A DNA stretch of 64,000 bases from Plantago ovata (GCA_028274465.1 CM051455.1:76494489-76558488), one strand, 5' to 3'. Counted from the stretch's first letter, positions 10,140-20,889 are shown. The notes: generated by a model from the letters alone, not told the origin. A program made the numbers and translations.

Positions 10140-10560
10140 AGCAATCAAATCCCATAAATCTAGGTAAAATCAATTTGTGACGTTAATCGGGCACAGATAA
10201 ACTCGCTAATAATCATGACATCAATTACAATCGTGGCCATTGATTAAAAGGCGTTTTTTATCTAACGGTTAACATTGCAAAGAGAAAGAGTGCTCTGACG
10301 GTTTTTGTTAGTGGGCCACTACGCATTTAATGCAAAGGCTCCACTAACGATGTTGAATCTATGATTTACCCTTACTGGGAAGTCAAAATAGATTGAGCTT
10401 CTTGCACCTCAGAGACACTATATAAACAAGGAGTTAGAGAAAGACAAAATTCTTTAACTCACATTTCCTTTCTCTGTAAAATTTTAGCCTGAATCTACTG
10501 TACCTCCGGTCAAAAAGCAAAGTAATCTTTTTCGTACACATTTTTCACCCTATAAAAGAA
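10140..10560 (+). promoter_or_regulatory. Internal promoter candidate for the third ORF, SIRE copy 1
   Basis: TATATAAA at 10419-10426 lies about 135 nt upstream of the ATG at 10561. GCATTTAATGCAAAG at 10323-10337, about 95 nt upstream of the TATA box, differs by one base from GCATTAAATGCAAAG upstream of the LTR TATA box (43683-43697 in copy 3). A GTGGGCCACTA motif lies next to it. TATA box, module and spacing recur in copies 2 and 3. Promoter activity is an inference. Confidence 0.55.
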
Positions 10561-13500
10561 ATGGCACCAAAGAGACAGTCCTCTAAGACATCAAAATCAT
10601 CTAAGGTTGATAGTGCTGGAAAAAGCACTGCTCCGGTGATAACTCCAGTGACCAACACAGTGAAAATTGTGTTGAAAAACGACAGAATAATCGAGAAACC
10701 CATGCCGCCTGCATATCTAGACACTGCACAGTGTGAGATGACGATGCAATGGGGTGGTTTTGCCAAAGAGAAGTATATCCAATACTTCTATGAACAAGAA
10801 CTTGACGGTGATAATGAGGAGGCGCTTGACCTGATAAAACAGCAAGGCCTCACTCTCTTTATAACAGCTCGCCCTAAGAAAGTGAGTAAATTAGATACAA
10901 TGGAATTCTACAATAATGCAGAAATCCAGACCCTAACTGATGGTCAAGGAGTCGCTGAAAAAGTGATCTTCACCACAGTTCAAAATGTGCAACTCATCCT
11001 AAAATGGACTGATTTAGCCGACATCTTTCAGATTCCGACAACTGGAACTGAAGATGACATCACTGCCACTGACGAAGAAATAGAAGCCTTCTACAGTGAT
11101 GTCAGAAATGAGAAAATGAAGAAAGGATAGATTTCTCCCGTGACATGGACAAAGCACGTTAAGAGGAAGCATCTCTGCCATTCACTTGGTCTAGTAGCTC
11201 TGCTACTAATCAAAGTCTTAGACTCCCAAGTCGGAGGAATAGACCAAGTAGGCTTGAGAAGGTGGCCGCTGCTGATGCATATATATGAGAACAAAACAGA
11301 GCTCAACTAGGCAAAGTACATTTTCAACAGACTTGTTGATTGTGTTACTAAATTCAAGGTTAAGGTTGAAGACAACAAGGTCTCACCTACCTTCCAGTCA
11401 TGTATGGACTAAAAATATGCTATATCCTTGAACACTTCAGGATTCAGCTGAGAAACCCATTGCCGATTAAGAAATCAGTATGCAATGTGGGAAGAGCCTT
11501 CTACAAGTAAAATGCACCTAAGCTTGCTGATAAGAAACTGGAAAAATCAAAGAAAACAACAGCTGCAAATGTTGTCAGCACAAGTCAGCAAGAAAGGTAT
11601 ACAACAGCTGCAGATGTTGTCACCACTACTCAGCAAGAAAATGTTCCAACAGCTGAAAAAGTTGTTGCTGAAACTGCTGTAGATGGTGATCAACAAGGTA
11701 AGTGTACAACAACTGTTGCTGAAAATGCAACTACTGACGCTGCTGCTGGAGAGAAACTTGAAAAATCTAAAAAGAAAAAGAGGAAAGCTGATGATGACAC
11801 TCAGACTGCAGCGTCATCAGCTAACCCCGTCCCTAAGAGAAAAAGGACAAGTAACCCAAGAAAGAAAACACTGGCTCGCAAGTCAGTACCAGTTGTCCAT
11901 GATCTTTCGGATGATTCTCCCGCAGTTGCCGAAACCCAAGTTCCAGTAGATGTTGATGAAGTGGTTACTGAAACCTACGTCAACAATGTTGAAGTGTTTG
12001 CGGAAGCCTTCAACAATCAACTCAATGTTGATACATCTGTTGAGATGAGAACACAAGGCAATGGAAATGAAATTCCTGCCTCAATTCCAGATATCTACAT
12101 CGTAGATAATCTAGATGATCAGACTCTGGAACCAGCAATTGATATTGCTGCTGATATAAGAACCGCGACACTTGCTGATGCCAATGCTGAAAAGATGGTT
12201 GCTGAACAAGCAACTCATCAAGTTGCTGATGAACCAGTTGCTGAGACTGCAATGGTTCAAGTCCCAGAGATTGCTGAAACACCACAAGAGACACTATTCG
12301 ACGATGCATCCCATGATGCTGAGAATACTCGACCTAGTTCACCGAAAATATCCATTGACAAAGTTCAGCTGGTGCTGACAGAACTGAGCCAGCAAATGGA
12401 TTTGGAGATTGATGACAACTCCAACAAATCGGTAGATGTTTTCATGACAAGTAGTGAACTCAAGGGTCAAGATGTCTCTGCTCAACTTGTCATTTCATAG
12501 ACAAGGGAGATTGCTGAACCCACACAGCTTTCTCAAACAGAGCAAGAAAAGAAGTCTGCTGAAGAAAAAGTCCCAGATACTAAAGAAGCTATCATTGCTG
12601 AAAGGACTGAGTCACCACCTGTCCTTCTTCAGCAGGTAGTTGACTCAACCATAAGCAAAACTTCACTATCTGAAACTCATTCTTTTGCTAATATAATGAT
12701 TTCTTTACAGACTTCTCAAGATACAAGTAAGAAGGTTGCTGAAGCCTCTGCACCAGAATCCACACCTCCTGCTCAGCAGGTAGATAAAGTTTTTGGTAAC
12801 TCAACTAAGTTTGAAAACTTAGTGCTTGTATCTAACTTAAAATTATTTCAGGATGAACTATTCAAGGATGCTTTTCAAGCTCCTTAAGCAATGGAAATAG
12901 TACCATCACAAACAAGTGTGCAACATGAGCTTGCTGAAACTTAGCAGGTAAATGTTGTTGTAGCTTTGGAATCTAAAACTATTCTCCAAAACTTTCATGA
13001 ACTTAATTTTATTCTTTTTCAGGCTCAAAAGAAGACCATTGAAGTGGTTCACATCACTGAAGATCCGAAAGTGAGTTCTGAAGAACTTTACTCAGACTTC
13101 AAGAAAACTACCTTGTCCAAAGTTGCTAAGTCTGTCAGCAACTGGCAAAGGTACAGAAGGATGGACTTTTCTGACCTTCATCTTCATCTATCCAACGAGA
13201 AAAAGAGAATTTCTCTGATGAAACTCGAGACTTTTGTGCACTCCATACTTCCAGAAGAGTTGACATATTTTCAGCTCATGAGCTCAAGTCTGATTCCTCT
13301 AATCAGAGAGAATATGAAAGCCAAATTAAAGAGTGCCTCTCCAGCTGAAGAAGCTGTGATGCTCAAGGGTTCCTTTGTACCCGTGGTGGCTGATCCCCAC
13401 AAAATCAATGAAGAAGAGGAAGGTACGAGTGTTGCACTATACAAACATCTTGAGTTGGTTATACTGACGGACGATGATGAAGAAGAAGAAGATGAGAACA

Positions 13501-15828
13501 TTCCTACAGATCCCATTGATGATGAAGGAAAAGATTCTAAGGATAAAAAGGACGACGATGATGATAATCAAGGTCCTATTCCTGATGCTGGTGGACTTAA
13601 ACTGACAGTTGCTGAGACTGAACATCATGACAATCAGCAAGCTGATGAAACACCAAGTCAGCAACAAGAATCCAATCCTGCTCCTACTGAGACAAGTACT
13701 CCAGCACCTGTACAAGGCGCTAATACTGAAGAAGAGTACGCCAGAAAGCGTGCTGCTTTGAAACTAGGCAAAAGCAAGCTTTCTGATGCCGAGTTATCTT
13801 TACTCGATGCCAAGGTCACTGATACAAACCTTGATGATGAAGAATTGGATGAATATTATCAAAGAGCACTTCAAAACAGTCTACAGATTCATGCAAGGCA
13901 TACGCAGAATCTAGACATTGCTCAATCTTCAGGACTGAAGCCTAAGGAAGTCCCCTCCCTTCCACCTACTACTGGTGAAACCCTCATCAACTACTCAATT
14001 AAAAGTCACTACTGGTGAAATTCTAGTTGTTGAGTCTGAAGCGTTGCCATCAGCAACCACTCAACCAAAAGGGAATGAAGCTGCAGATTTAGGAACCAAG
14101 GTTGCTGGCCTTGATGAATCTGATGACGAAGACGATCTTTCAGCAGATGAGGATGATCAATCAAAGAAAGGTGAACCCACCGTGGTCACAATTCCTCCTC
14201 CTAATCATGAAAATGATGTAGGAGATGACTTAAGAAGCCATTTGCTGACCAGAGATGATCAATTCGCTACTGAGCTTAAAGTTCATTCCTTGACCCCGAC
14301 TTTAGTGTCGTTTCCACATGTGGAGGATTTTACTCCAAGAATTTTGGCACTAATGGAAGTCCACAAAGCCTGCAAAGCAGAAGATGATGCACTGCTTGCT
14401 GAGAGTCCGCTTGGCATCGGTAAAATACTGGCTACTGTGCTGAAATGCACTACTTCTCTTACCATAGCTCAGAAAGACGTAAGTCTATACCATAAAAGAT
14501 ATGAAGAAGATGTCAGTCAAGCACTTAAACTAGCAAAGTCTACATTGAAAAAGGCTCAGACTTTCATTGAAGACAAAGTCGAAACAGAGCGCAGACATGA
14601 GGAAAACTTGGTGAGTATCAATCAAGAATTGTCAAAGCTGACATCCGATCAGCAGGAAATTATCATGAAGTACAATAGCCTAAGTACTCTTGCTGAAAAT
14701 TGCAATGAGTTCTTTTCTCTGCACATTACTCCAATGATGCAATCCATGTCTAAGGGGGAAGATAAGCAAAAGAAATCTTCAAGAAAGAAAACCCCTACGG
14801 AAGCGCCACTGACAATAGAACCTCTAGCTGAAAGAGAGCAAAGTTCTAAAAGACAAACTGAAGTAGATTCTGAGTTGAATTCAGCAAATCCGAAAAAGAG
14901 AAAAACTTCTGCTGAAACTCATGAATACTATCACACTGAAAGTGATCAAGATCTGAATGAAGATGATGATGATGATGACAATCAGACTATAGCTCCAGCT
15001 ATAAGAGCTAGACCAATTACAGCCCTAACTCCGTCTGGCCATTCAAAACATTTCTCTTCTGACTCAAGATCTTCAACAAGAGATCAAGAAAATGCAATGT
15101 CAAGAAGAAGAAGGCAAAGACAGGAATAAAAGAGGCTTGCCAGCATTGCCATTGGCTCCGGCATTGAATACACAAAGACCAGCAATGAGGAAACTACTCA
15201 AAATGTGATCAGAAATGTTCATGGTTGTTGGATCTTAAAGCTGGAAGACTTATTGGTAAATGATTTCTTTCCAACAGTTGTACTGGATCAAATGTACACT
15301 TGGATTGAATTAAAAGTGAAAAGAAAAGAAAGAGATCCTCCTCCCTTCCCAAGAAACATAGCTGGGAGATGGCTGAATCTGGAAGTCTTGGTAAGAAGAA
15401 TTTCAATTGGCAAGAATGTAAAACAAGAACCTGAATTGATTAAACCAATGGATGTTGCCTATTACTCTGACCCTATAACAAAGAAGTCAAAGAAGAAATA
15501 TGGAATGATTCCTTATGAATATTTCAATCTCACTGCTAAGGATCAAGAAGAAGATCTTCACTGGTTAAGGAAGATTCATGCTAACAAAGGCATTTCAGAT
15601 ACACAACTTCTCCATGCCAGCAATTGGGGCATGCACTTGTGGGTGTTGCACTACAAAGAAATGAATGTTGAAAAACATCATTATACAACCTGCAAGAACG
15701 CAAGGATCATTCAGCTCGAAGTCCGTAAGCTACTTGAAGATTACGAAAAGGACTGTGTTGAATTTTCTGCACTTGCTGAGAAGAGTGTAAGGGAGATTCT
15801 GAGAAAATCTTCTGCTGAAAGAGCTTAA
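10561..15828 (+). pseudogene. SIRE copy 1 third ORF (giant env-position protein), broken
   Basis: The start MAPKRQSSKTSKSSK is shared by all three copies. The N-terminal globular region (to about 11500) resembles the putative plant transposon protein domain found in third ORFs of plant LTR elements; that match is from memory and tentative. A Lys-rich stretch, Ala/Glu/Gln-rich repeats, a segment beginning about 13110 (SVSNWQRYRRMDF), an acidic tract (about 13465-13570) and a coiled coil (about 14480-14700) follow. The C-terminal domain (about 15205-15828) has IAGRWLNLEV and SDTQLLHASNWGMHLW. No signal peptide or hydrophobic membrane segment is visible. Stops occur near 11128, 11308, 12498, 12885, 12942 and 15127, with frameshifts near 11400 and 14000. 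Three introns are annotated separately. Confidence 0.65.
12636..13022 (+). other. Three predicted mini-introns in third ORF, SIRE copy 1
   Basis: Predicted introns are 12636-12710 (75 nt), 12780-12851 (72 nt) and 12948-13022 (75 nt). Each follows an exon ending AGCAG, starts GTAG or GTAAAT, and ends in a T-rich tract plus ACAG or TCAG. Branch-site-like CTAAT, CTAAC or TTAAT precede the acceptors by about 15-25 nt. The exons between them are 69 and 96 nt. All lengths are multiples of three, so retention would keep the frame. Confidence 0.65.
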
Positions 15829-16091
15829 GTCCCTTGTAAAAGCTTTGTTTAGTTTTGTTTGCTGATTTTGTGTAGTTATCTCTGAACTTTCTTGTAAACT
15901 TACTTAAAGATAACTATCAGCAATAAAGCTTTTGACTCTTATTGCTTTTTGATTATGCAATCTACTCTTGCTTACTGTTTTATTATTCAAGTATGCTTGC
16001 ATTAATCAACTGATTTATTCAACATCAGAAACCTCTAAAAGGGTAACAATTAATTTATCCATGGATTGCTAACATCAAAAAGGGGGAAATT
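15829..16091 (+). other. 3' spacer and polypurine tract, SIRE copy 1
   Basis: The non-coding spacer between the third-ORF stop and the 3' LTR contains AATAAAG at about 15923. It ends with the polypurine tract AAAAAGGGGGAAATT (16077-16091), which primes plus-strand DNA synthesis and sits directly at the LTR start TGTTAGG. Confidence 0.75.
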
Positions 16092-17696
16092 TGTTAGGAA
16101 ACTTGTAATTTTGATGAGCAATTAACCATAAGCAATTAAGGAAATTGTAACATAGGAAACTTGTAAGGAAATTAGGGAAAGTCCAGTAACTAGTACTCTT
16201 AAGGTCCATAGGAATTTAGAATTTTAGAGGACATTGTAAAAGAGGAACGTTTGCTAAAGACATAGAGTAGGTGCTAGATAGGTTTGTTTTACCGCTTATG
16301 ATGTATCTTGTTTTCTGAAAAGAAAAACAACCTATTGAAGCATTTGCTGATGATGTACTTTGTTTACACAAACAAACTATTAAAGCATTTAGAACCGTTC
16401 AGAAACTTGAAGAATTCGAAGACTGAAGAGTAGAAGATTTCTGAAGACTGGTATCTACAAAGGCACATGTTGCTCAGAAAGTGGAAACTTCAGCAACAGC
16501 TTGCATAAGTGAAAATCTAAACGACAGAGTAGGTTGTGCTTGTTGAAACTGAGACTGACCACATGCTGAAAAACATATGTGACCTCCTTGCTGATAGTAC
16601 TTGCATTTGCGCTCCAACGTTCATGTTTGAATCTCATTCAAATGAACATTAAATGCAAAGCATGCACGCGACGGATATGAAGACTAGAAGACAAATGAAG
16701 GACGCTGCTGAAAGTACAAAAGCAAGATAGTGACATCTTAAGGAACAAAGCCTTGGAATTTGAAATTCAAACGGCTCCCTTGATTCTCAATAAATAGAGG
16801 TCATTCGACAAAGAGTTGAAGTGTGTCAACAACGTGATCAAACTCTCACTTGTGCTTAAAACTCACATACCCTTCAAATACTCTTTACTGCCTTTGATCC
16901 GTTCCAAGACTTAAAGCTTGAAAAAGCTACTTGTGAAGAAGTAGAACATACACGGCTAAGAAATTAGTTAAGTGTTCTTTCTTTCGAACAAGAACAAGTC
17001 TTGACACCAGAAACAATCAAACTTGCGTACTACAAAGTATTCAAAGTATTGTTTCTTAGATTACTTGTTGCAGCTGAATAAGTTATAATCAAGTTATCTC
17101 ATCCCAAACCTCTCTAACTGAAAATACACCCTTTCATGCGTGAAATTCAGGGGGAACTTAATCAAGCATAGAGTTGCTCATTAAAAATCCCAAGTTTGGT
17201 GGAGAACAAGGTTTCATTCTCTAGTTAGGTTGGAAACGAAGCAAGTGTGCTTTGGTTTCTGTTTGAATCGCTCTAGATAGGTGTTGTAAGGAACCTCAAA
17301 CTTGTCTTAGTGGATTCAGTCCTAGAAAGGACAAAGTGGATTAGTTGAGATATTACGCCACTCTCAGATACCACTATAAAAGTGTTTGTGTGATTTACTT
17401 ACTGCATTTAGTTTTCAGCAAAGCATATCTATCTGTACACAGTCACTCTGTTCACTTGCTCAAACTATCACTTCTGATAAAGCACTTATTGTATCAAAGA
17501 CTTCCGCTCTCTGATTTTAAGTATCAGCAAAACTCGTGACTGAAAAGTAACTTGCGCTTGCTAAGAAAGTTAAGTATCAGCAAACTCATTACTAAAAAGT
17601 AATAAGTCCTTGCTGAGAAAGTTTTTAAACGACGAAAGTTTGAAAAGACTATTCACCCCCCCTATAGTCTTTTCTTGTTGTTTAAAGGGACCAACA
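16092..17696 (+). repeat. 3' LTR of SIRE copy 1 (complete)
   Basis: The 1605-bp LTR starts TGTTAGGAAACTTG and ends AAAGGGACCAACA. The U3 TATA region reads CTCAATAAATAGAGG (about 16786), degenerate against CACTATAAATAGAGG in copy 3. A perfect palindrome TTTTCTGAAAAGAAAA lies at 16311-16326. A C-tract precedes the last 40 bp. It is directly followed by MADS coding sequence. Confidence 0.9.
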
Positions 17697-18002
17697 ACTT
17701 CGCCTAAGGCTAATGCTCCTCCACCGTTGGCACATGATAGCGGCTCATCCTCCGGTTTGGTGGTTAGACCACCCCTTCATGGATCCAACGTACGTGATCC
17801 ACATGATCCAAGCTTAGGTCGCACAAACTTTAGTGTTGTTCCCTACGTTCCCAATGGTTTAGGTGGTCATATTGGCCGGCGCATGAGCTCTGGATCAAGT
17901 GGGTCGAATGTTAACGATCCTGGGCCTTCTGACACATCAGGTGGTGGTGGTGATGGGTCCGCAAACACACCTAACCACTTCAAGCCCCTCTGGTTCGGCT
18001 AG
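17697..18002 (+). pseudogene. MADS-box copy 1, C-terminal half
   Basis: The reading frame resumes after the LTR with a Pro/Gly/Ser-rich tail and ends with NHFKPLWFG and TAG at 18000-18002. It aligns with the tail of MADS copy 2 (19660-19830) and with the conserved C-terminus HFKPLWF of copy 3. It contains a single GSSSG-type unit where copy 3 has six. It is separated from its N-terminal half by 14.4 kb of retrotransposon and cannot be translated with it. Confidence 0.85.
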
Positions 18003-18172
18003 ATTTTGACTGGATTGGATTTGGATTGGTTCTTCGATAACAATTGTCTCTTTTATTATGTTTTCTCCTGCTTTTAATTAAGTGTATTGTTTTCTTCTTT
18101 AATTTACTTGATTAAAATTTAAAAAAATATCCATAGTCTTGTTAGTTGAGAAATGTTCGTTTAGATCAGTAT
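18003..18172. other. 3' flank of MADS copy 1
   Basis: Short AT-rich region downstream of the MADS copy 1 stop codon, before the second duplication unit. Nothing further is recognised. Confidence 0.4.
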
Positions 18173-18555
18173 TAGTACCTGCGATTCTAACATCCAAGTA
18201 AATGCTCACGGTTTTTAATACTTGTTTTCCCCCTTAAATTGATTTGAAGTTAAAATTGAAGAACAACACCCGATAATAAAGCACCAAACAATATATATAA
18301 CCAAATGTTTATTTAAGAAATATGATATTTTATTTTTTTAAATGAAAACCACTTAATTAAACTACATAATTGTTGAGATACATTCGGAAAAGTAGAACTA
18401 GAGTCTTTTATCTAACATAACATTAATCCAAGTGGGTGACATATCCCACACAAAATGTAATGAATAATGAGTCATAATAGTTCGATTCATTACAAAAGAT
18501 TTTCTATTGCTTCATTCGCGATATGGTTCGCTACTTGGTTTTCTTCACGGTATAT
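18173..18555 (+). repeat. Duplicated flank, unit B (partner at 962-1345)
   Basis: This is the second copy of the duplicated upstream segment. It shares GATTCTAACATCCAAGTAA and CATTAATCCAAGTGGGTGAC with unit A. It leads into the promoter copy at 18585-19080 without the extra 960 bp seen in unit A. Confidence 0.75.
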
Positions 18556-18584
18556 ACTACTCATAATATTTTCCCACTTAGTCT

Positions 18585-19080
18585 TTTTTAATTTTTTCAC
18601 CTTTTAATTTTTAAGCAAAGTTTATAAAGTACTATTTATTTAATTAACTTGCTAAAAATGACAAAAGTGGTATTGGGATGAAAGTAGGTATATAAACCAT
18701 TTTCCTGCCAAATAAGAAGAAATCTCATTTTATTAGTCAAATCTGGTTGTAATTAGTAAAAGTTAACATATTTAATTTTCTTGAATTAGAAATTATGACT
18801 GTATTTTGTTATGAGATTTGCCTTTATGCTCAAATGAAGAAATTTAGTGATGAGATGACTAAAATTTTGATTTCCAGTCCAACCCTTGTAAATCCTTGCT
18901 AGGATTTGAGTAATGTCATTTCATGAACTCACCAAGTTTGACAATAGAAATCAAACTTACATTATGAAGTCTCCTTTATAAAAAAGGCCCATCCATTTCA
19001 TGGCTAGAACCACCAATATCAAAAATAATATATATATCCATCTCCAGTCTTAGGATTTTCATTTTCTCTAATCTCTAGCA
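18585..19080 (+). promoter_or_regulatory. 5' flank of MADS copy 2
   Basis: Homologous to 2310-2820 upstream of MADS copy 1, with the same CCATCTCCAGTCTTAGGATT block just before the start codon. It contains TATATATAT at about 19027-19037, about 50 nt before the ATG, a possible TATA region absent in that form from unit A. Confidence 0.5.
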
Positions 19081-19831
19081 ATGAGTCCATCATCCAGAAT
19101 GACCAGGGAACCAGCAGCTCAAGCAAGGGGAAAGGTCGCAAAAAGTTTGATCTGAAGAAAATCGAGGACAAAAACCACCTCGAGGTAACGTTCTCTAAGC
19201 GAAAGGGTGGTTTGCTTAAAAAGGCCAGCGAACTCAACACTCTTTCTAGAGCTGAAGTTGCTGCTGTTGTTTTTTCACCATCTGGTAAACCATATTCGTT
19301 TGGTAATCCTAACATATATGCAACTACTAACAAATTCATTGGCAAAGATGTCTTTCCATCAACTGGCAGAGGACAAAATTCTGGTGCGGCTCAACGCCAT
19401 ATCAATGTGAATCAGGAGAATCTCGACCAAATAAGTCATCTTGAGAGCATGCTGGAAGCTGAGAAAAAATTTGAAAGAGAATTGGACAGTGATCTGACAA
19501 GTCACCAGGTCGATTTCAGCAAGCTCGACTATGATCAGCTTGAGATGTGCCTTGACATCGTGCAAAACTTTGGAAGCGACATTGATCATGCCGCTCAAAG
19601 AGGCTTGAATGTCGATGAGAAAGGGTGTGAACCACTCCAAAAGGTGATGTTCACTTCCCCGCCAAAGGCTAATGCTCCTCCACCTTTGGCTCATAATGGT
19701 AGCGGCTCATCGTCCGGTTTGGTGGTTGGACCACCTCCTCATGGCTCCAACTTACGTGATCCACATGAGCTTAGGTCGCTCGAACTTCAGTGTTGTTCCC
19801 TACGGTTTGAGTGGTCATATAGGCTGGAATC
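19081..19831 (+). pseudogene. Type I (M-alpha) MADS-box copy 2, frameshifted at both ends
   Basis: The MADS domain is complete in one frame from about 19083 ([37 protein letters not shown]) and runs into a region with KLDYDQLEMCLD. The ATG at 19081 is out of frame: relative to copy 1, 4 bp are missing just after the start. No in-frame ATG lies upstream of the domain. Near 19769 a 5-bp deletion (CACATGAGCTTAGG against CACATGATCCAAGCTTAGG) shifts the Gly/Ser tail, and homology to copy 1 ends at about 19831. It is probably a pseudogene; a non-AUG start could still give a MADS-domain protein. Confidence 0.75.
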
Positions 19832-19845
19832 AATCTTTTTAGTCG

Positions 19846-20439
19846 ATGGCAGACCCGACCAAAGATAGAAGTGAAATAGAGATACAAATGGACAGAAAGA
19901 GTGACGTGGAAACAGGTGGTACGGAGGTTTTCACTTCGCCAAAGGCTGATGCGATGGTGTTTGGTAAAGGTAGCGGCTCATCCTTTGGTTTCGGGGGTGA
20001 ACCACTAGGTCATGGTAGTGGCTCCTTTTCTTGTTTTGGGGGTGGACCGCTGGCTCAAGGTTGCGGCTCATCGAGAGATGGACCGCTGACACATGGTAGC
20101 GGCTCATCCTCTGGTTATGGGGGTGAACAGCTGGCTCATGGTAGCGGCTCATCCTCTGGTTTTGGGGGTCGACCGCTGGTTCCTGGTAGTGGCTCATCCT
20201 CTGGTTTTTGGGGTGGACCGCTGGCTGCTCCAAATGATCAATGGGCAGGCTTGTCAACCGTTCCCTATGGTTCAGGTGGTCATATGGGATGCGGTATGAG
20301 TTATGGATCAAGTGGATCAAATGCTAACGGTTCTGGGCCTTCGGACACATCAAGTGGTGGTGGTGATGGCTCCGCCGCATCCACATCTAACCACTTCAAG
20401 CCCCTTTGGTTTGACTATATTTTGATTGGACTGTATTGA
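19846..20439 (+). pseudogene. MADS-box copy 3, C-terminal part with expanded Gly/Ser repeats
   Basis: An open frame of 197 codons starts at ATG 19846 but has no MADS domain. From VFTSPKADA it aligns with the tail of MADS copies 1 and 2 and ends with the shared motif NHFKPLWF. The middle consists of six 15-residue units (GSGSSSGFGGGPLAH type). The first 30 residues are not homologous to the MADS copies I can see. It is a truncated tandem copy fused to the end of copy 2. Whether the frame is expressed is unknown. Confidence 0.7.
19969..20226 (+). repeat. 45-bp coding minisatellite in MADS copy 3
   Basis: Six tandem units of about 45 bp (GGTAGCGGCTCATCCTCTGG at the unit start) encode GSGSSSGFGGGPLAH-like repeats. 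The third unit is shortened to 12 codons. MADS copies 1 and 2 have a single unit at this place, so the array expanded in copy 3. Confidence 0.8.
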
Positions 20440-20889
20440 TTTTTCGCAATTGTCTTTTTTAATGTTTGCCTTTCCTTTTAATAGTGTTTTTTCACTTAAT
20501 TAAGAAAGAAGTCCTAGTTTTACGGCTTGGTTCTTCAAAATTGTCCTAGAAACCTTGTCTGCTTGAACTTCATGACTAATGGTTTGCTTAATGCAATGGC
20601 ATTCAATTGTTAGTAGTTTGAATGTGAAACCTTATTGCATTAATTTTTAGAATATCAATATTTACATTCCAATATTTATACATCACCAACTAGTGCATTA
20701 TCATCTTTTTGATTAAACATCAATTATTATAACGGATAACCTTACTAGTAGAAAAATAAAATACACTTTAATATCTAAACTATCACCCTACTTATACTTT
20801 ACTGTCTAAACTATAAAAACTTATACTTTCCTATATATCTAAACTATCTAAAAAAAAGTACAAATTAAAATCTAGAACCGATCGAATTC
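20440..20889. other. 3' flank of MADS copy 3
   Basis: AT-rich DNA with no gene recognised. The last five bases, AATTC (20885-20889), are the left target-site duplication of the minus-strand SIRE element. The right copy is at 63652-63656. Confidence 0.6.

Larger units (their letters stand above)
3321..17696 (+). mobile_element. Ty1/copia retrotransposon, SIRE/Maximus type, copy 1
   Basis: The element has a truncated 5' LTR (3321-3805), a primer site, gag, pol in the copia order protease-integrase-RT-RNase H, a hairpin-rich spacer, an internal promoter, a third ORF, a polypurine tract and a complete 3' LTR (16092-17696). Its size of over 14 kb, LTRs of about 1.6 kb and an extra ORF after pol fit the SIRE/Maximus lineage; the lineage name is an inference from architecture. 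All coding regions carry stops and frameshifts, so it is an old copy. It splits MADS copy 1, and the right flank begins ACTTCGCC. The left end was lost in a deletion that also removed MADS sequence, so no target duplication can be read. Confidence 0.85.

Noticed and set aside
12022-12309. Gln-rich minus-strand frame opposite the third ORF
   Set aside because: It is the antisense of Ala/Glu/Gln repeats (TTGCTGAA words) and recurs opposite the other two copies for the same reason.
10561-15828. Envelope glycoprotein gene
   Set aside because: No signal peptide, membrane anchor or hydrophobic segment is visible in any of the three copies.
17610-17696. N-terminal part of the frame leading into the MADS copy 1 tail
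   Set aside because: These codons are the end of the 3' LTR read by chance in the MADS frame.
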